The notes below the pieces were generated by a model, which was not told where the DNA came from, made no database searches, and was given only the letters and a program-made list of their open reading frames with translations. Below, one piece after another: positions 23,049-35,015 of a stretch of DNA of 64,000 bases (position 1 is its first letter; each line of letters starts with the position of its first letter). Origin of the DNA: Chrysophaeum taylorii (lineage: Eukaryota; Sar; Pelagophyceae; Pelagomonadales; Pelagomonadaceae); assembly GCA_029834535.1 (NCBI GenBank), contig JAQMWT010000043.1:1-64000 (forward strand), read 5' to 3'. Position numbers and translations under genes: made by a program.

Positions 23049-23865
23049 CTTCGAGCTCGTCGCTCTCGCCTCCGCCAATCCAAGATGCTTTGATCCGCAC
23101 ACGCCGCTAACCTTTGAGTTTACTCTAAAACCCCCAGTAAGTTCACCTGGTCCCAGTAAGTTCACCTGGTCACTCAGTTCACCTAGTCCCAATCTCAAAC
23201 CCCAGTAAGTTCACCTGGCCCAGTAAGCCCACCTACAGTGCGCGTGTAGACGCCGGGAGGGGGCTTATAGGTATTGCGCAGCACGTGTGGGGTAGGGTGG
23301 AGTCGTCGACTCAGAAGAGCATATCCTCGGGGTTGCCGATCGACAGAGAGCCACGTAGAGCTGGACGTGGCAGAAGACGTGCTTGGGCAAGAGGACGCCG
23401 CCCTTGCGGGGCGTCTGCCTCTGGCTCTTGTTGATCGTTTGGCGTCGGTGCGGCTTGAGGGATGCAGGTTGGAGGAGCCTCGGTGACACGACACGATCGA
23501 TCATGTATCTGGTACCGTTGCAGTGGCCGTGCGACGGGTCGAGATTGCGAAGACTATAAGCTCGCGATCAAAGTCAGCATGCCGTTGGTTGTCAGGGAGT
23601 TGAAAACTCGACTGTAAAGAGCGAGGCGTCGGCTTCCGACCCAACCTAGTCGGCCGAAAAGAACTCCGACGCCTCGTCTCCGGGAAAAAAGGGCCGCGGT
23701 CATTCATGCGCGCGTTGTCAGCATCGACAACATCGTTTCGACGGGGCGTGAGAATGGCGCGCTGAAAGAGCCGCCGCGGGTCGTGGAAACAGTCTGCGAG
23801 GTCGCCGGAGACGGCTTGGAGGATCACTGCTTGGTTCGCGCGCCTACATGATCCTTACCCTAAGT
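23049..23865 (-). mobile_element. Helitron fragment C with its GTTCACC tail, decayed
   Basis: Minus-strand copy: RAILTPRRNDVVDADNARMN in the upstream half, then TINKSQRQTPRKGGVLLP and PVFCHVQLYVALCRS, with a frame break between. The GTTCACC tail runs from about 23240 down to 23049, where copia fossil 2 has inserted. Fragments B and C are thus inverted copies meeting at their tails. Confidence 0.8.
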
Positions 23866-24446
<581 letters not shown>

Positions 24447-24479
24447 TCTGTCGATTAGTAGTAAGGAAAGTCATAAATT

Positions 24480-27400
24480 GTCATAAATGATGTTCACGAA
24501 TTCTACCAGACATATGTCGTAAACCGGATTTTACTCGTTTTCGCGTCCAAAGGCCAAAGAGTTGACACAGAAACGCTCAGAAAACAGTGCGGGACGTCAG
24601 TTTGCGGTCAGGGTGTTTTTTGTCCTCTGTACCTCGCGCTCGCTGCCTCCTGTCGACGTTGCACGCGCCGGTGATAAGGACCATGTCCAAGGGCGGGCGG
24701 CCCATGAGTTTGGTGGGCAACTACGTGACCACAACGCGTAAGGGCGACGGCACGTTCGAATGGAAACGCGCGGCACGCGGCTGCACGCACTCACTCACGG
24801 GCAAATATTTCAAGTCAGCTCATTGGGTCGGGCGAGCGTCCTCGCCAAGCTCGCCACTGTCGTCGACGTTCAGATATAGAACCAGAAGAAAACGACTTTC
24901 TTCGCCTCCGAAAGGGCCATCCAAGGCGCTGCTCAGTCCCCCCTGCTCGCCCCTATCGCTTTCCGACTTGATCGCCATGCCGTCCAGTCCGCCAACTTCG
25001 CGCGCTACTGCGCTGCCCGCAAGGTCGTCCACACTTTGCCCCGACACTCCCTCCACACGAAGACCGTTCACCAGCTCCTCTTCACCTATAACAACCTTCG
25101 CCTTCTTAACCAATGTTCTGAGGAGCTTGGCGACTTCCTTTAGCAGTGCGCCCATGTCTGTGAAGGCGACACGCCCGACGACGACGACGACGACGCTCCT
25201 GTCCTCATCGAGTCTCTTGCCGCTGAGGACACCGACGACACCAAGCCAGCACCAAAGCCGGTCTCAAACCGCAGAAGATCCCGCACGCTGCCCCCGGTGC
25301 GCACGCCACTCCGAGGATCGCTGGCTGACCCAAAGTATCAGTTTGCCACTGCGAGATCCTAGTGCAGTCCCAGTTCACACTTCCGCATTAAAACGGTTGA
25401 AAACTATCCAACAAATTTGCGATATATCTTGTATCCTACCGCTGCGGAACGATCCGCTCGCGATGGGATAATAAAGGTTCGAGCTCTGATTCACGACACT
25501 TCACCCTCTAATCCTGCTGCTTTTTCCTTAGCGAAACCCATAACGGTTACTAATTTAATCTTTCACAAGCATAGACATGTTACGACGGATCCTACAACGA
25601 ATATCTTTTTTTTTTACGTGCGTCCGCGAGTGAAATCACCGCACCCAAGGCGTTCAAAGCCAGTCCCCATCGCGCGGCGCGCTCTGCTGTCGGATTACCG
25701 ATCTGCCGTCGCGTCTCGAGTTCGACACCTGGACGGAGCTGTGCGAGCGCGCGCATGGGCCGATAATAACTGGCATGCTGTACCACAACGACGGGCGCCG
25801 TGTGCGGCATTCGCTCTGACCTTGGACGTTGTGATTTCTGGCGCCGGAGTGCACATCTACCAAACCGAGCGGTCGGACGCTATCACCAACACCCCAAATT
25901 CGCAGACCATCGAAGGCGTGCAGCGTTTCAACAAACTGCACGATATCGGGCGCACTGTGCTGAAGAGGTCTTCTAATATACTGCGTGTGTGCGAAGGAAC
26001 GAGAAGCCGCGCCCCATCTCGTCGCACTCAACACGACCCCGCATCGAACCACGACACTGACGCTCGCCTCCTGCGGTCCAGATGGCAACATCAAATCGCG
26101 ACTAGACGCTATCGAGAGTGTCGATGACGTGGACGTACTCAATCAACAACCGCAACGATCTCATCGTCACGAATCTTGCCTCAGGGACGTTAGCGCGGGC
26201 GACGCACTTTGCATCGCAAAGCTAGGCAATTCACACCCGAAGGCAAGAGAGTACGGCGGCTTCCTGCGCGACCTCGTCGGTACCAACCGCAATGCGCACC
26301 GCAAGCACACTCACTTGAACCCCATCGACCGTACTGGCTGGACGAAAAACGCGAACTTCGGCGGCGAAACTATCGCCCTTCGGTGTCTGTTTCAACCGCG
26401 GCGCGCTCGAGTATCCTCATCGAAGCATCAAGTACGGAGCATCGATTAGTACTAAATGCAATGACTGTCGTGCGCGGCGAATGTTCAAGCCGCTCTCATC
26501 TACACCATGCACGAAAGCACAACATAATACACTACTTCGTACTGTGCGAAGCGGCCAGTGCCAGAGAGAAGCAATGAACGAGCCGACAGTGCTCAGAGCA
26601 GTGTACTACTACCTCTCCGACGGGCAGACGACTCCAAAAGATACCATCGGTGCAACCGCCGATTTCGGGCTCGGCAAGAATCTCCCACGCGAAGTGGCCG
26701 ACCTGAAGCTGCAAGAACGGCTCGCTCGCTCTTTCATGAGCTGACGGACGCAAACTTTCGAAGGCTTCAACGGTTTCGGGTATTCCAGTACTCGGGGGGC
26801 GGCAAACGGCCAGAGACCAACCGCCCGCTCATCTACCAATGTCGCGACGTGTGTGAATTTAACTTTTGGTCAGTCACTGCGGGCATACATACATACGCGG
26901 GACAGCCTCAAACACGAAGGTGATCAACATGCGGCAAAGTGTCTAGTACCATCTGTTACGATGACAACATTTCTGCATTCTTGGTATGAGAGCCCGAACG
27001 TACGTTCCAGTAGCCATCCCAAGTGATTTCCAAGATGAAAGTGGTCACTGTGAACGCAAGAGAAGAGATCGCACGAGTGATTTCAACATCCGTTTGACTA
27101 TCACGCTCAGCGACACCGTTGAGTTTGTGTCGCCGTGTCGGGCTACGATGTTGCCCGTGCGAAATTTTTCGACCAATCGATCATGATATTCTGGATCACG
27201 TTCAGTGCACAGCAAGGTGACGCGAAATCCATATGGCAGAACAATAACAGTCGAAGTTTTGAGTCAACGTCAAAGTCACACCTTGTTGTCGAAAAGATAC
27301 CGCTTCGGTAACCAAGAATGGTCGTCAACGAACGAACACCACCGTGCTGACGTCGTTGCTCATGGTGGACGGCCCCTTCACGAAAAGTAGTCCACTTCCT

Positions 27401-29780
27401 GGAGAGCGCCATGAGCAGGGCGATAGCACTAGTCAAACGCAGTTTGCGCAATTGCCGGCGATACGGTTTGACGCGGACATGCGCGTGCTGGACAGAACTA
27501 GGTGTCAGTATGCCACGATGATTACGGAGCACTAATAGCAAGACGTTCTCACCAAAGTATGCGCAGGTACTCCTCCCCACTATCAAGAGCGTAGATTTAA
27601 CACAGCAGATCGATGAGTACGTCGGTAGTCGCGGCAACGGTTGTTGGAGCCAATGTTGACGGGACAGTCGTGAGCGCAGTCGACGTGGTAAGAGCAACCC
27701 ACAACCGTACGCACCGCGTCGCGCTCGAAGTCGAGGAAGGGTCGCTGGGTGTTGATGAGCTGAATAATTAGGGCATCACCATGCCAAGCGACCGCCGATA
27801 AACAAATGGCCACCGCTACGCAGAAGCGGAACAACAAGACCCGCATTACGATGCCGAAGGTAAGGTTGTAGCGTAGTGCCCGCGGTGTAACTAACTGAGG
27901 TGTAGCAGGTCGTGTCTCCGTCCCGAGTCGAACGAGTGCGGACGAGGCGAAGCTCCGAGACTCATCGATTGGCGACGAAAACGAGGAAAATGGAGCATGA
28001 GAATCACGTAGCAAAGAACATCGACAGTATCACCAGTGCCAACCACTAATGAAGGCAACTACACGAAGCCTTGAAGACGGCGAGAACCAGGAATAGATAT
28101 TGTCGAAACACTGAAAAATGAGCAGAGTCACGCCAGCTTGATTACCACGAGCAAAAACTCATCGAGCGTAACTATCTCACCCGACGGAAGTCGGTGGACA
28201 TGACGCTAAAGCTCGCGTACTATATGGTAATCGAACTGATCAGCCCAGAAGAACTACCGGAGGACGAGCCGTTGGGCAGAACAAGCTGGACTCGAGGAGT
28301 GGCGGCGCTGTCCTTAGTTTAGTCGCCGGTCTGGTATGCGCTGAAGAGGGCTTGTGCGGGGGGTGCAAAACGGCAGACGTGGCTGATAAGGTCGGGGTGA
28401 CCGCACATCCAATACCTCGGGCGTTCGTCGTACTACAGCCCACGTCGACGCGAAGAATCTCGTTGGAACAAAAGGCATCAAATTGGCAATTACGACCTGG
28501 AGGAAAGCAGGGGAGACCCAGAACCGCACAAGAACTGAGGTAACCACGCTCTGCGCCGGATGTAGTGCTTTCCACGCTTGCGACTCTCGTTGGTCGGGTG
28601 CCGCCCGCCCACATCATGCACTCTGCACGCGAGACGCTGACTTTTCGACGGTGTCGTGCTGAGGTTTCTGGCGATGAGCGCGCCGTTGACATCTTCGACA
28701 TCGGGGCGATCAGGATGACGACGGACGTGTGTGATGTGCTTGATTCAAGGAAGTTCCTGGTTCTTGTGTTGCCGATGTAACCTCGCATATTTCCCTTGAG
28801 ATGATGCGTAATTTGCGACGCAACAGTGAGAGCTCCTCGCGCGGCGTGATCTTCCCGGCAGTCCGGATGTCCACCTCCGAAATGCAGCAGGTCCGCGAGA
28901 TTCAACGTGATGCGGCACTCCGGATCATTCATTCAAAGGCAGCGTGGTCACGATCATTATGTAGAGCTCTTGTTGCACCTCTTTAAACTCAGCGGCAGTG
29001 CCGTTCGCGGCCTTCAAAGCACCTTGAGGGTTCACGAGTTGTTGTTCTCGTCAAAACTGCTCCGGGCCGCCGAGGCCTCTTTGTCGGGGATGGATGAACG
29101 TCAGCGCATGCGTTGTGCTGCTTCGAAAAGTACAAATATCCTCTGCCGCCGGAGAGTGTATCGAGCTGTGCCTCGAGTTCAAAATTCTCAGCGAGCGTGG
29201 TGTTCGACATGATGATGATGATGTTGGTGGTGCGCGCAATTCGTTTCGTAGTCGGGTCAATGATCAGCGATCACTACCTGCTAGGGGCGTCCAACACAGC
29301 GACTGGGGATGATACCGTGCGACGATAGGATTCTCGACAGCCAGGTCCAATCTCGATGAAGAGTTTCGAGGAGTAGGAGGAAGGAGCAGGAGAAGGTTTC
29401 GTTTCTTCAGGATCCCGGTTGGTGCAGGATCACAGCGCTCACACCCAAGATGTCGCGTAGCGACAGCAACAACGAGTTTTTCCGGTCGGCCACTGTTGGT
29501 TGTACACTCTAAAGATAACGCCGACGCTACTAACAAAGCCAACTATAAGGAGACAGCCACCATGGATAATTCTACGTGGAGGGCAAGAAAGGTCCAGGAG
29601 AGGGAGAAGCACTCGAATGATGAGAGCGAGGCAGATTAAATAAGGGGGGGTTGGGAAACACATGCACGTGAAGGGGAAAACAGGCGCGTGCGCTGGGAAT
29701 TCGAGCCGGGGACATTAAAGACCTCCCTTCGAATTGAACTTGGAGGACGCGGCTGCCATAGGGGAGAATGGAAACGACGG
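24480..29780. other. decayed region, no intact gene recognised
   Basis: Open stretches are short and change frame. The plus strand near 24680-24830 reads GRPMSLVGNYVTTTRKGDG and further on SLTGKYFKSAHWVG, followed by acidic and basic low-complexity text. Around 25700-26450 there are other protein-like stretches (LEFDTWTELCERAHGPIITG; TNTPNSQTIEGVQRFNKLHD; REYGGFLRDLVGTNRNAHR). I cannot assign them. Possible readings are an old DNA transposon or dead host genes. Bases 26600-29780 show nothing recognisable. GC content is lower than in the gene clusters. Confidence 0.4.
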
Positions 29781-29784
29781 GCTG

Positions 29785-30123
29785 TCACCGCGCGCGTCTA
29801 GACTCGAGGAGGCGGCTCCGCCGCATCGCTGACGCCACCGACTGACGCGCCGCCCTCGACAACGCCCGAGATGCCGGAGGTGCCTCGATGTCAATCAAGG
29901 CTCGGGGCTTGCCTGCGAGGAGATCGAGGGCGAATCGTACAGTGAAGAACATTTCCGAGCTGGGGGGGGGGGAGACCCAGCTCGTCGCGATGCCAGTCTC
30001 GCGGATCGGTCGCTTCCAAAATAGCCAAAACGCAGCCCCGGGGATGACGGGTCCTCGTCCGTCCGCGAATACAGCCAGAGGCACCACCAGGCGAGGTCGG
30101 ACGTTTGCGCATACGTCGTACAT
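29785..30123 (-). CDS. possible gene fragment, unknown
   Basis: A minus-strand stretch of about 112 codons with a mixed, protein-like composition (FFTVRFALDLLAGKPRALID near its end) stands out from the decayed DNA to its left. A C-run just upstream of that motif could hide a frameshift or a splice acceptor, and a GTT microsatellite blocks extension upstream. No family is recognised; it may be the last exon of a gene or chance. Confidence 0.2.
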   Translation of the reverse strand: MYDVCANVRPRLVVPLAVFADGRGPVIPGAAFWLFWKRPIRETGIATSWVSPPPSSEMFFTVRFALDLLAGKPRALIDIEAPPASRALSRAARQSVASAMRRSRLLESRRAR

Positions 30124-30186
30124 ACATAATCCCCGAAAAACAACAACAACAACAACAACTCGGGATCAGTAGTGTGTGCGTGTTTT

Positions 30187-30480
30187 TTTCCCTATAAACG
30201 AACGAACGAACGCTCCGTCACGAAGAAGAAGAAGAAGAAGAAGAAGAAGAAGAAGAAGAATGTGGAGAAGAAGAGACGTGGTGCGATAATAAGTCGGCGG
30301 GTCAATTCTTCCGTTCGGAGGAGGAGTGAGTGTTTGGGGTCGCCGCGAAATTTTTTGATGGATAAAATGCGTCAAGGTGAGGCGCGCCGGGGTTGGGGAG
30401 AGAGGGTCCATTCAGAGAGGAGGTAAATCTGATCCCGGTCGGCGGATTCGTTCGTTCGTTCGTTCGTTCGTTCGTTCGAA
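30187..30480. repeat. microsatellites in the 3' flank of the WWE-PH-RING gene
   Basis: CGAA units at about 30198-30212, AAG units at about 30223-30260 and TTCG units at about 30448-30480. They lie within 350 bases downstream of the minus-strand stop at 30535. Confidence 0.85.
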
Positions 30481-30534
30481 AAGCAACGGCGAAAAAAAAA
30501 GAGAGAAAGCAAGAGGTGGGGTTGCTTTGGTGTT

Positions 30535-33501
30535 TCAGCGCCGCGGCGGGGCGGGTACTCGGAACTCGAAGTATTGTCCCGGGTAGACGTTGAGCGGGAC
30601 GGTGACGCGACAATGTCCAACGTTGGGGACGTTGACGGTGAGGACGCTGCCGGGGGTGACGCCCGGGGGGACCTGGACGCGCATGTTCGAAGGCTGGGGT
30701 TGGGGGGGGAGGTTGGGGAGGACGGGGTGTGAGGGGGCGCGCTGGGACTGGCGCGCGTTTGGGTCGTACTGCACGGTGAACGAGGATCCGGCGACTTGGC
30801 CCGGCGGGACGGAAACGCGGAGAGTTTGACCGGTCGGGGCGCGTATCGTGAGCATCGCGCCGGGGCCCGCGTTGCTGGGGACCGTGACGCGACACTGGTG
30901 ATACTGGGGCTGCTGCTGCGGGGCATAGTAGCTCTGGGGTCGCGTGATCGGCGGCGTCGAAACGGGGACGCGCTCCTCGGGGGGGGCGTAGGGCGGCGGG
31001 GTCGCGGCGGAGGGGGGCTCGGCGGCGACGGGGGGCGCGGTGAGGGAGGCGGGTAATCTCCCCGAAAAAGACGAAGATGACGAGGAAGGTGCCCACGAGG
31101 CATGCGGGTCGTGGCGCGGCGGAGGTCGGGCCGGCGGAAGGTCCGACGTCGGTCGAGAACTGGCGCCGACGACGAGCACGAGGGAGTCGCCGTCGCGGAC
31201 GCCGGCGGCTGAGAGAGCGAGGTTGTCGTCGCGGAGCTGCTGGCCGCGGTTAACGAGGCGGACGCGCGAGGGATCCATGTTGTTGTGAAGCCTCGCCGCG
31301 GTACCTCGAAGGGTTCCGACGGTCGTTCGGGGCGTCGCGTCGAGGTCGGCCGCCGTGTATCGGTTGCCGCCGTTCGTCCGGATCTCGATCGCAAAGTCGT
31401 CGTCGCGGCGCCGCACCGGCGGTCCGGAGGGCGGCGCGCTCGCCGCGTGGACGTCGTTGTACGCCGGCGGCGACGGGGCCGCCGCCGGCGCGGCCGGCGG
31501 CGCGGCCGGCTCTTCGCCGCCGTCGGCGAAAAAGCCAAAGTTGCCTATGATCACGTCGGCGAGACCCGCGTTCGGCGCCAGGAACTCGTCGCGGCTGATG
31601 AGGCCGTCGCCCTCGACGTCGCAGGCCGCGAGCAGCGCGTGGACGATTTCGGTAATCGCCCGGACTTCCTCCCGGCGGCCTCGCTTGTCGAAAGAGTGAA
31701 CCAACGCGCGGACGAGCTCGCCCTCGTCGAGAGACCCGCTCCCGTCGTCGTCCCAATATTCAAACCAGCCCTCCTTGTCCTTGGTGAGGTCGGGGGCGGC
31801 CGCGTGGCGGTCTTCGACCCGCGGAGCCGAAGTCGCCTCGAGGTCCTCGTCGAGGCTCGGGCTGAGCTGTTTGATGACGGCGAGGAGGCCGCGGTCGGGA
31901 TCGACGAGCTCGTCGTAGCTCAAGGAGCCCGAATGGTCGAGGTCGAACCTGTCCCAGATCTTGTCCCAGTTGGCCTCGAGCTCCTCCTCGCGCACGGCGA
32001 GCTGGGACTTGAGCGTCGCCAGCACGTCCTCCGCCTCGATCCGGCCCTCGCCGTCTACGTCCAGGAGATCAAACCAGGCCCGCGGATCGTCGACGACGCG
32101 CGGAAGTTCCTTCGTTCCCGTCGACGCGCGCCGACACATCGGGCACGCCGGCGACGGCTGGCCCGGCAGCGCCCGCAGGCAGTCGAGGTGCACCAGGTGC
32201 CGGCACAGCCGCCGACCCGCGTCGGTCGTCAGCACGCCCACGGGCCGCGCGTGCAGCTCGTCGAAGCACACCGCGCACTCCGAGTGTTCCTCGGCCGCGT
32301 CCCCGCCCGTCACCAGGGAGGTGAACTTGTCCACCACGTCCTCCGACGACGCCTCCGGAGGCGGCGGCGGCGGCGGCCGCGACGGCGGCGGCGGCGTCGA
32401 TACTATCGTCTCCTCCGACAACAAATCTCCGTCCTCGTCTGCTCTCCGGGCCGCTTCCGGGACGACCGGCCGCTGCCACTCCTCCTCCTCGTCGACCGGT
32501 GCCGTCGCCGCGTAGGCCGGCGACTCGTCTTTCTCCTCCTCCTCCTCCTTGAGCGCCGGCGCCGGCGGCGGCTGCTCCGGGATAACGGCGGGTGTCGCGG
32601 CACCGTCGTAGTCGTCTTCTTGCTCGGGTTGCGAAGCGATGCGCGCGAGCCCACCACCACCACCACCACCACCACCCCCAAAGGGCGGGGGCGGCGCCGT
32701 CGGACCCCCCCAGGTGTTGGGCGCGGTGACGGGCGTCCCGTTGTCAACGGTGGGCGGGAGCCGGTAGCTCGCCGCCTGCGGGCGTTGGGTCGGCGTCGGG
32801 GGCGGCCCGCCGAGCGGTTCGCCGCGAGCGACCGCGTGGAGCTGAGCGAGCCACTTGTCTTTGAGGTAGTCGGCCCGGGCCGATATGTAGTACTCCGCGC
32901 CGGGCACGCGCACCGTAAACGAGTAGGGCTTGTCCTCGTCGACGGGCCGCGCGTCGATAACGGCGCCCGCGAGGTGAATCGAGCCCTTGGCCTGCGGCGC
33001 GCTCGGATCTGCCTTGCGGATTAGGTCGACGTGTCGCGAGTGGAGGCCTTTGGTAAAGTAGAAGAGGGCCGAGCTCCGCGGGGCAAGCACGAAAAACCGC
33101 CGCTGCCACGACCCCTTGCGCCACCCCTTGGACTGCTTCCGCAGGAGCCAGCCAAAAAGCGGTTCCGAATCTGCCGCGAAATTGTCGTAAGGATCCGTAA
33201 TTGTCATCGACGAGAACTGCGGCGGATTTCTCGACGACGGTCGCCGGCTCGACCGCTCCACCTCCTTGCGCACGACGCGCGTCGACTCGTTCTCCACGTT
33301 CACCTGGATCATACCCGTGCTGGGGGGCTGCGCCATGCGCCGCGACACGGCGGCGGATCCAAATCGAACCTCAAATCGACCAACCCCGTTCACGTTCAAA
33401 GGAACCGACGACGCCCCCGCCCGTTCCGCCGCCGCGATCGCCTCGTTCTCCGAGGCCGAGTACGGGTGCCACACGCCGCGCCCGTCACAATGCGAGTACA
33501 T
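30535..33501 (-). CDS. WWE - PH - RING - EF-hand - ubiquitin-like multidomain protein, probable E3 ligase
   Basis: A 988-residue single-exon frame from the ATG at 33501. Residues 1-80: WWE domain (CDGRGVWHPYS, VRFGSAAVSRRMAQ), a module that in known ligases and PARPs binds ADP-ribose-type groups. About 115-228: PH domain (FGWLLRKQSKGWRKGSWQRR, ending DKWLAQLHAV). About 230-400: Pro/Gly/acidic linker. About 409-457: RING-type zinc finger, CAVC near the start and CPMC at the end, with CRHLVHLDC between. About 474-660: four EF-hand-like units (DVDGEGRIEAED, DLDHSGSLSYDE, DDDGSGSLDEGE, DVEGDGLISRDE). About 702-778: ubiquitin-like fold. 868-988: repeats of the VPPGVTPGSVL type. Inference: a Ca-responsive, membrane-recruited ubiquitin ligase. 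The combination is unusual; domain calls are strong, function is not shown. Confidence 0.88.
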   Translation of the reverse strand: MYSHCDGRGVWHPYSASENEAIAAAERAGASSVPLNVNGVGRFEVRFGSAAVSRRMAQPPSTGMIQVNVENESTRVVRKEVERSSRRPSSRNPPQFSSMTITDPYDNFAADSEPLFGWLLRKQSKGWRKGSWQRRFFVLAPRSSALFYFTKGLHSRHVDLIRKADPSAPQAKGSIHLAGAVIDARPVDEDKPYSFTVRVPGAEYYISARADYLKDKWLAQLHAVARGEPLGGPPPTPTQRPQAASYRLPPTVDNGTPVTAPNTWGGPTAPPPPFGGGGGGGGGGLARIASQPEQEDDYDGAATPAVIPEQPPPAPALKEEEEEKDESPAYAATAPVDEEEEWQRPVVPEAARRADEDGDLLSEETIVSTPPPPSRPPPPPPPEASSEDVVDKFTSLVTGGDAAEEHSECAVCFDELHARPVGVLTTDAGRRLCRHLVHLDCLRALPGQPSPACPMCRRASTGTKELPRVVDDPRAWFDLLDVDGEGRIEAEDVLATLKSQLAVREEELEANWDKIWDRFDLDHSGSLSYDELVDPDRGLLAVIKQLSPSLDEDLEATSAPRVEDRHAAAPDLTKDKEGWFEYWDDDGSGSLDEGELVRALVHSFDKRGRREEVRAITEIVHALLAACDVEGDGLISRDEFLAPNAGLADVIIGNFGFFADGGEEPAAPPAAPAAAPSPPAYNDVHAASAPPSGPPVRRRDDDFAIEIRTNGGNRYTAADLDATPRTTVGTLRGTAARLHNNMDPSRVRLVNRGQQLRDDNLALSAAGVRDGDSLVLVVGASSRPTSDLPPARPPPRHDPHASWAPSSSSSSFSGRLPASLTAPPVAAEPPSAATPPPYAPPEERVPVSTPPITRPQSYYAPQQQPQYHQCRVTVPSNAGPGAMLTIRAPTGQTLRVSVPPGQVAGSSFTVQYDPNARQSQRAPSHPVLPNLPPQPQPSNMRVQVPPGVTPGSVLTVNVPNVGHCRVTVPLNVYPGQYFEFRVPAPPRR

Positions 33502-33898
33502 TTACCACTCCACTCCCACCATCTTTTGAGAGAGAGAGAGAGAGAGCCCTCTCGCCCGGGCCCGGTTTCCATGTCCGTTGAGATTCCTCTCAACCAAAAA
33601 ACCTTTTTGCCTGCTTTGTCAAAAGGTCTCGACGAGGGGGGGCTGGGGGCGTACTTTTTTTTTTTTGTCGAAATCAGAATTCCGAACTCCCAGTACAGCA
33701 GCGCCGGCCACAAAAATATTACAAGTAGTACAATAATTACAACAGCACGACGACGACGACGACGACGACGACGAGATCTCGCGGGCAGTCGCGAGACGAT
33801 CGTACTTTACTTTCTTTCGTACACTTGCACGACTCACGAACACATATATGAATGCACTCGGATAGTAGGCGGTGGGTGAAAGAGGAGAAATCTGCTGA

Positions 33899-34215
33899 TC
33901 ATCCCGCCGTCGCCGCCGCCCAGCAGAGGAGAATCCACGTGGCGAAAGCCGCCCCCGAGGAGGCGGAGGCCACCAACACGTAGACCGGTGTCGCCGTCGC
34001 GCGCATATCCTCGCGCACGTCCGCGGTGAGCTGCAACACGGCGTTCTCGACGCGACGGCCCACGAAAACGACCGTCGTAGCCGCCACGGGCGCCGCCCAC
34101 GCGGCGCGAAGCCCTCCGGCAGTAACCCCAACCGCCGCTGCGACGAGCCAGAGGGGATTCGACGGCACCCAGGCCGACCTGACCTCCTCGAGAAGAAAAG
34201 TTCGCGCCAGGATTC
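33899..34215 (-). CDS. possible small membrane protein or last exon
   Basis: An open minus-strand frame of about 100 codons with two hydrophobic stretches (LWLVAAAVGVTAGG onward, and TPVYVLVASASSGAAFATWI). It has no ATG near its start; the first in-frame start-like codon is GTG at 34168. It may be the final exon of a gene whose upstream part I cannot find, or a dead fragment. The next gene (SYS1) starts on the other strand 120 bases away, so space for upstream exons is small. The next frame upstream contains a stop at about 34218. Confidence 0.3.
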
Positions 34216-34334
34216 CTTAACCTCCGAGTTGTAGGAGTCCTAAACCCTTAACCATTGCGTCGTCATCCACGCGCGGGTGTAGCCGCCGATTCGAACGTTG
34301 GCGTCGCTTCCGGGCGCTCGTCCGCAGTCGTTCG

Positions 34335-34876
34335 ATGCACGACAAAATGAAACGGCAAGACCCTCTCCTCATCAGCTTCCAGATCGTCTCGCTGCAATGC
34401 TTCTACTACGCCTTCATGGGAATATTCTTCATGGGCTGCCACGTGATCTATGGTTTGCCCCTCAGCCTCGATCGATTCTTCTCGCTCACAAGAAGTCTCG
34501 ACGTCTTGACGGAGTCTGGTGGACTCGAAGTTTTGGCGATTTTCGCCTCGGGCCTCGTCGGTGCCACCCTACTCCGGACCATCGTCGAAAAGTCCCGCAA
34601 ATGTCTCGACTTCGCCGTCACTCTCTACATCATCCACGCGGTCACCTGCGTCGTCTACTCGGACTTCACTCTCCCGAATCTCACCTGGTGGATCGTCCAC
34701 TTCGTCGCCCTCGTCGTCATGGTCGTCCTCGGTGAGTGAGACAGACAGACAGACAGACAGACTACTCGGGCTTTCGTCGTCCGATCGAGCTTGATGATAA
34801 CTCTCACCCCCCCCCCGTCGCAGGCGAGTACCTCTGTTCGAGGCGCGAGCTCCAGGACATCCCGCTCGTCAGCTAA
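34335..34876 (+). CDS. SYS1: SYS1 family Golgi membrane protein
   Basis: Exons 34335-34731 and 34824-34876 join to 149 residues. The 92-bp intron starts GTGAGT, ends CAG and holds five GACA units and a C-run. Family features: start DPLLISFQIVSLQCFYYAFM, four hydrophobic segments, KCLDFAVTLYIIHAVTC near the third, and the typical end LGEYLCSRRELQDIPLV, which is completed only by exon 2. SYS1 proteins sit in the trans-Golgi and recruit an Arl-type GTPase (Arl3/ARFRP1) for vesicle traffic. Length is normal for the family. Confidence 0.9.
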
Positions 34877-35015
34877 CAAGAGCGCACCACCGTTTTTTTT
34901 GCACCCCCCCCACCCCTCAAATAAATAAATAAATAAATAAGGGGAGCAAGCTGCTTCCGAAGAAGCTTCTCCGCCTCATGACGTCATCGTCGTCGGAACT
35001 AGGGTTGGCGATGGA

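Noticed and set aside
29690-29760. tRNA-like text (ATTCGAGCC near a possible B box)
   Set aside because: The T-arm stem does not pair and no acceptor or anticodon arm can be drawn.
31285-33024. 579-codon antisense frame
   Set aside because: Shadow of the WWE-PH-RING gene on the opposite strand; arginine-rich with no domain, while the sense frame has six clear domains.
34978-35015. ATG at 34978 as the start of the EamA transporter
   Set aside because: It is in a different frame from the transporter, with no splice pair to join them.
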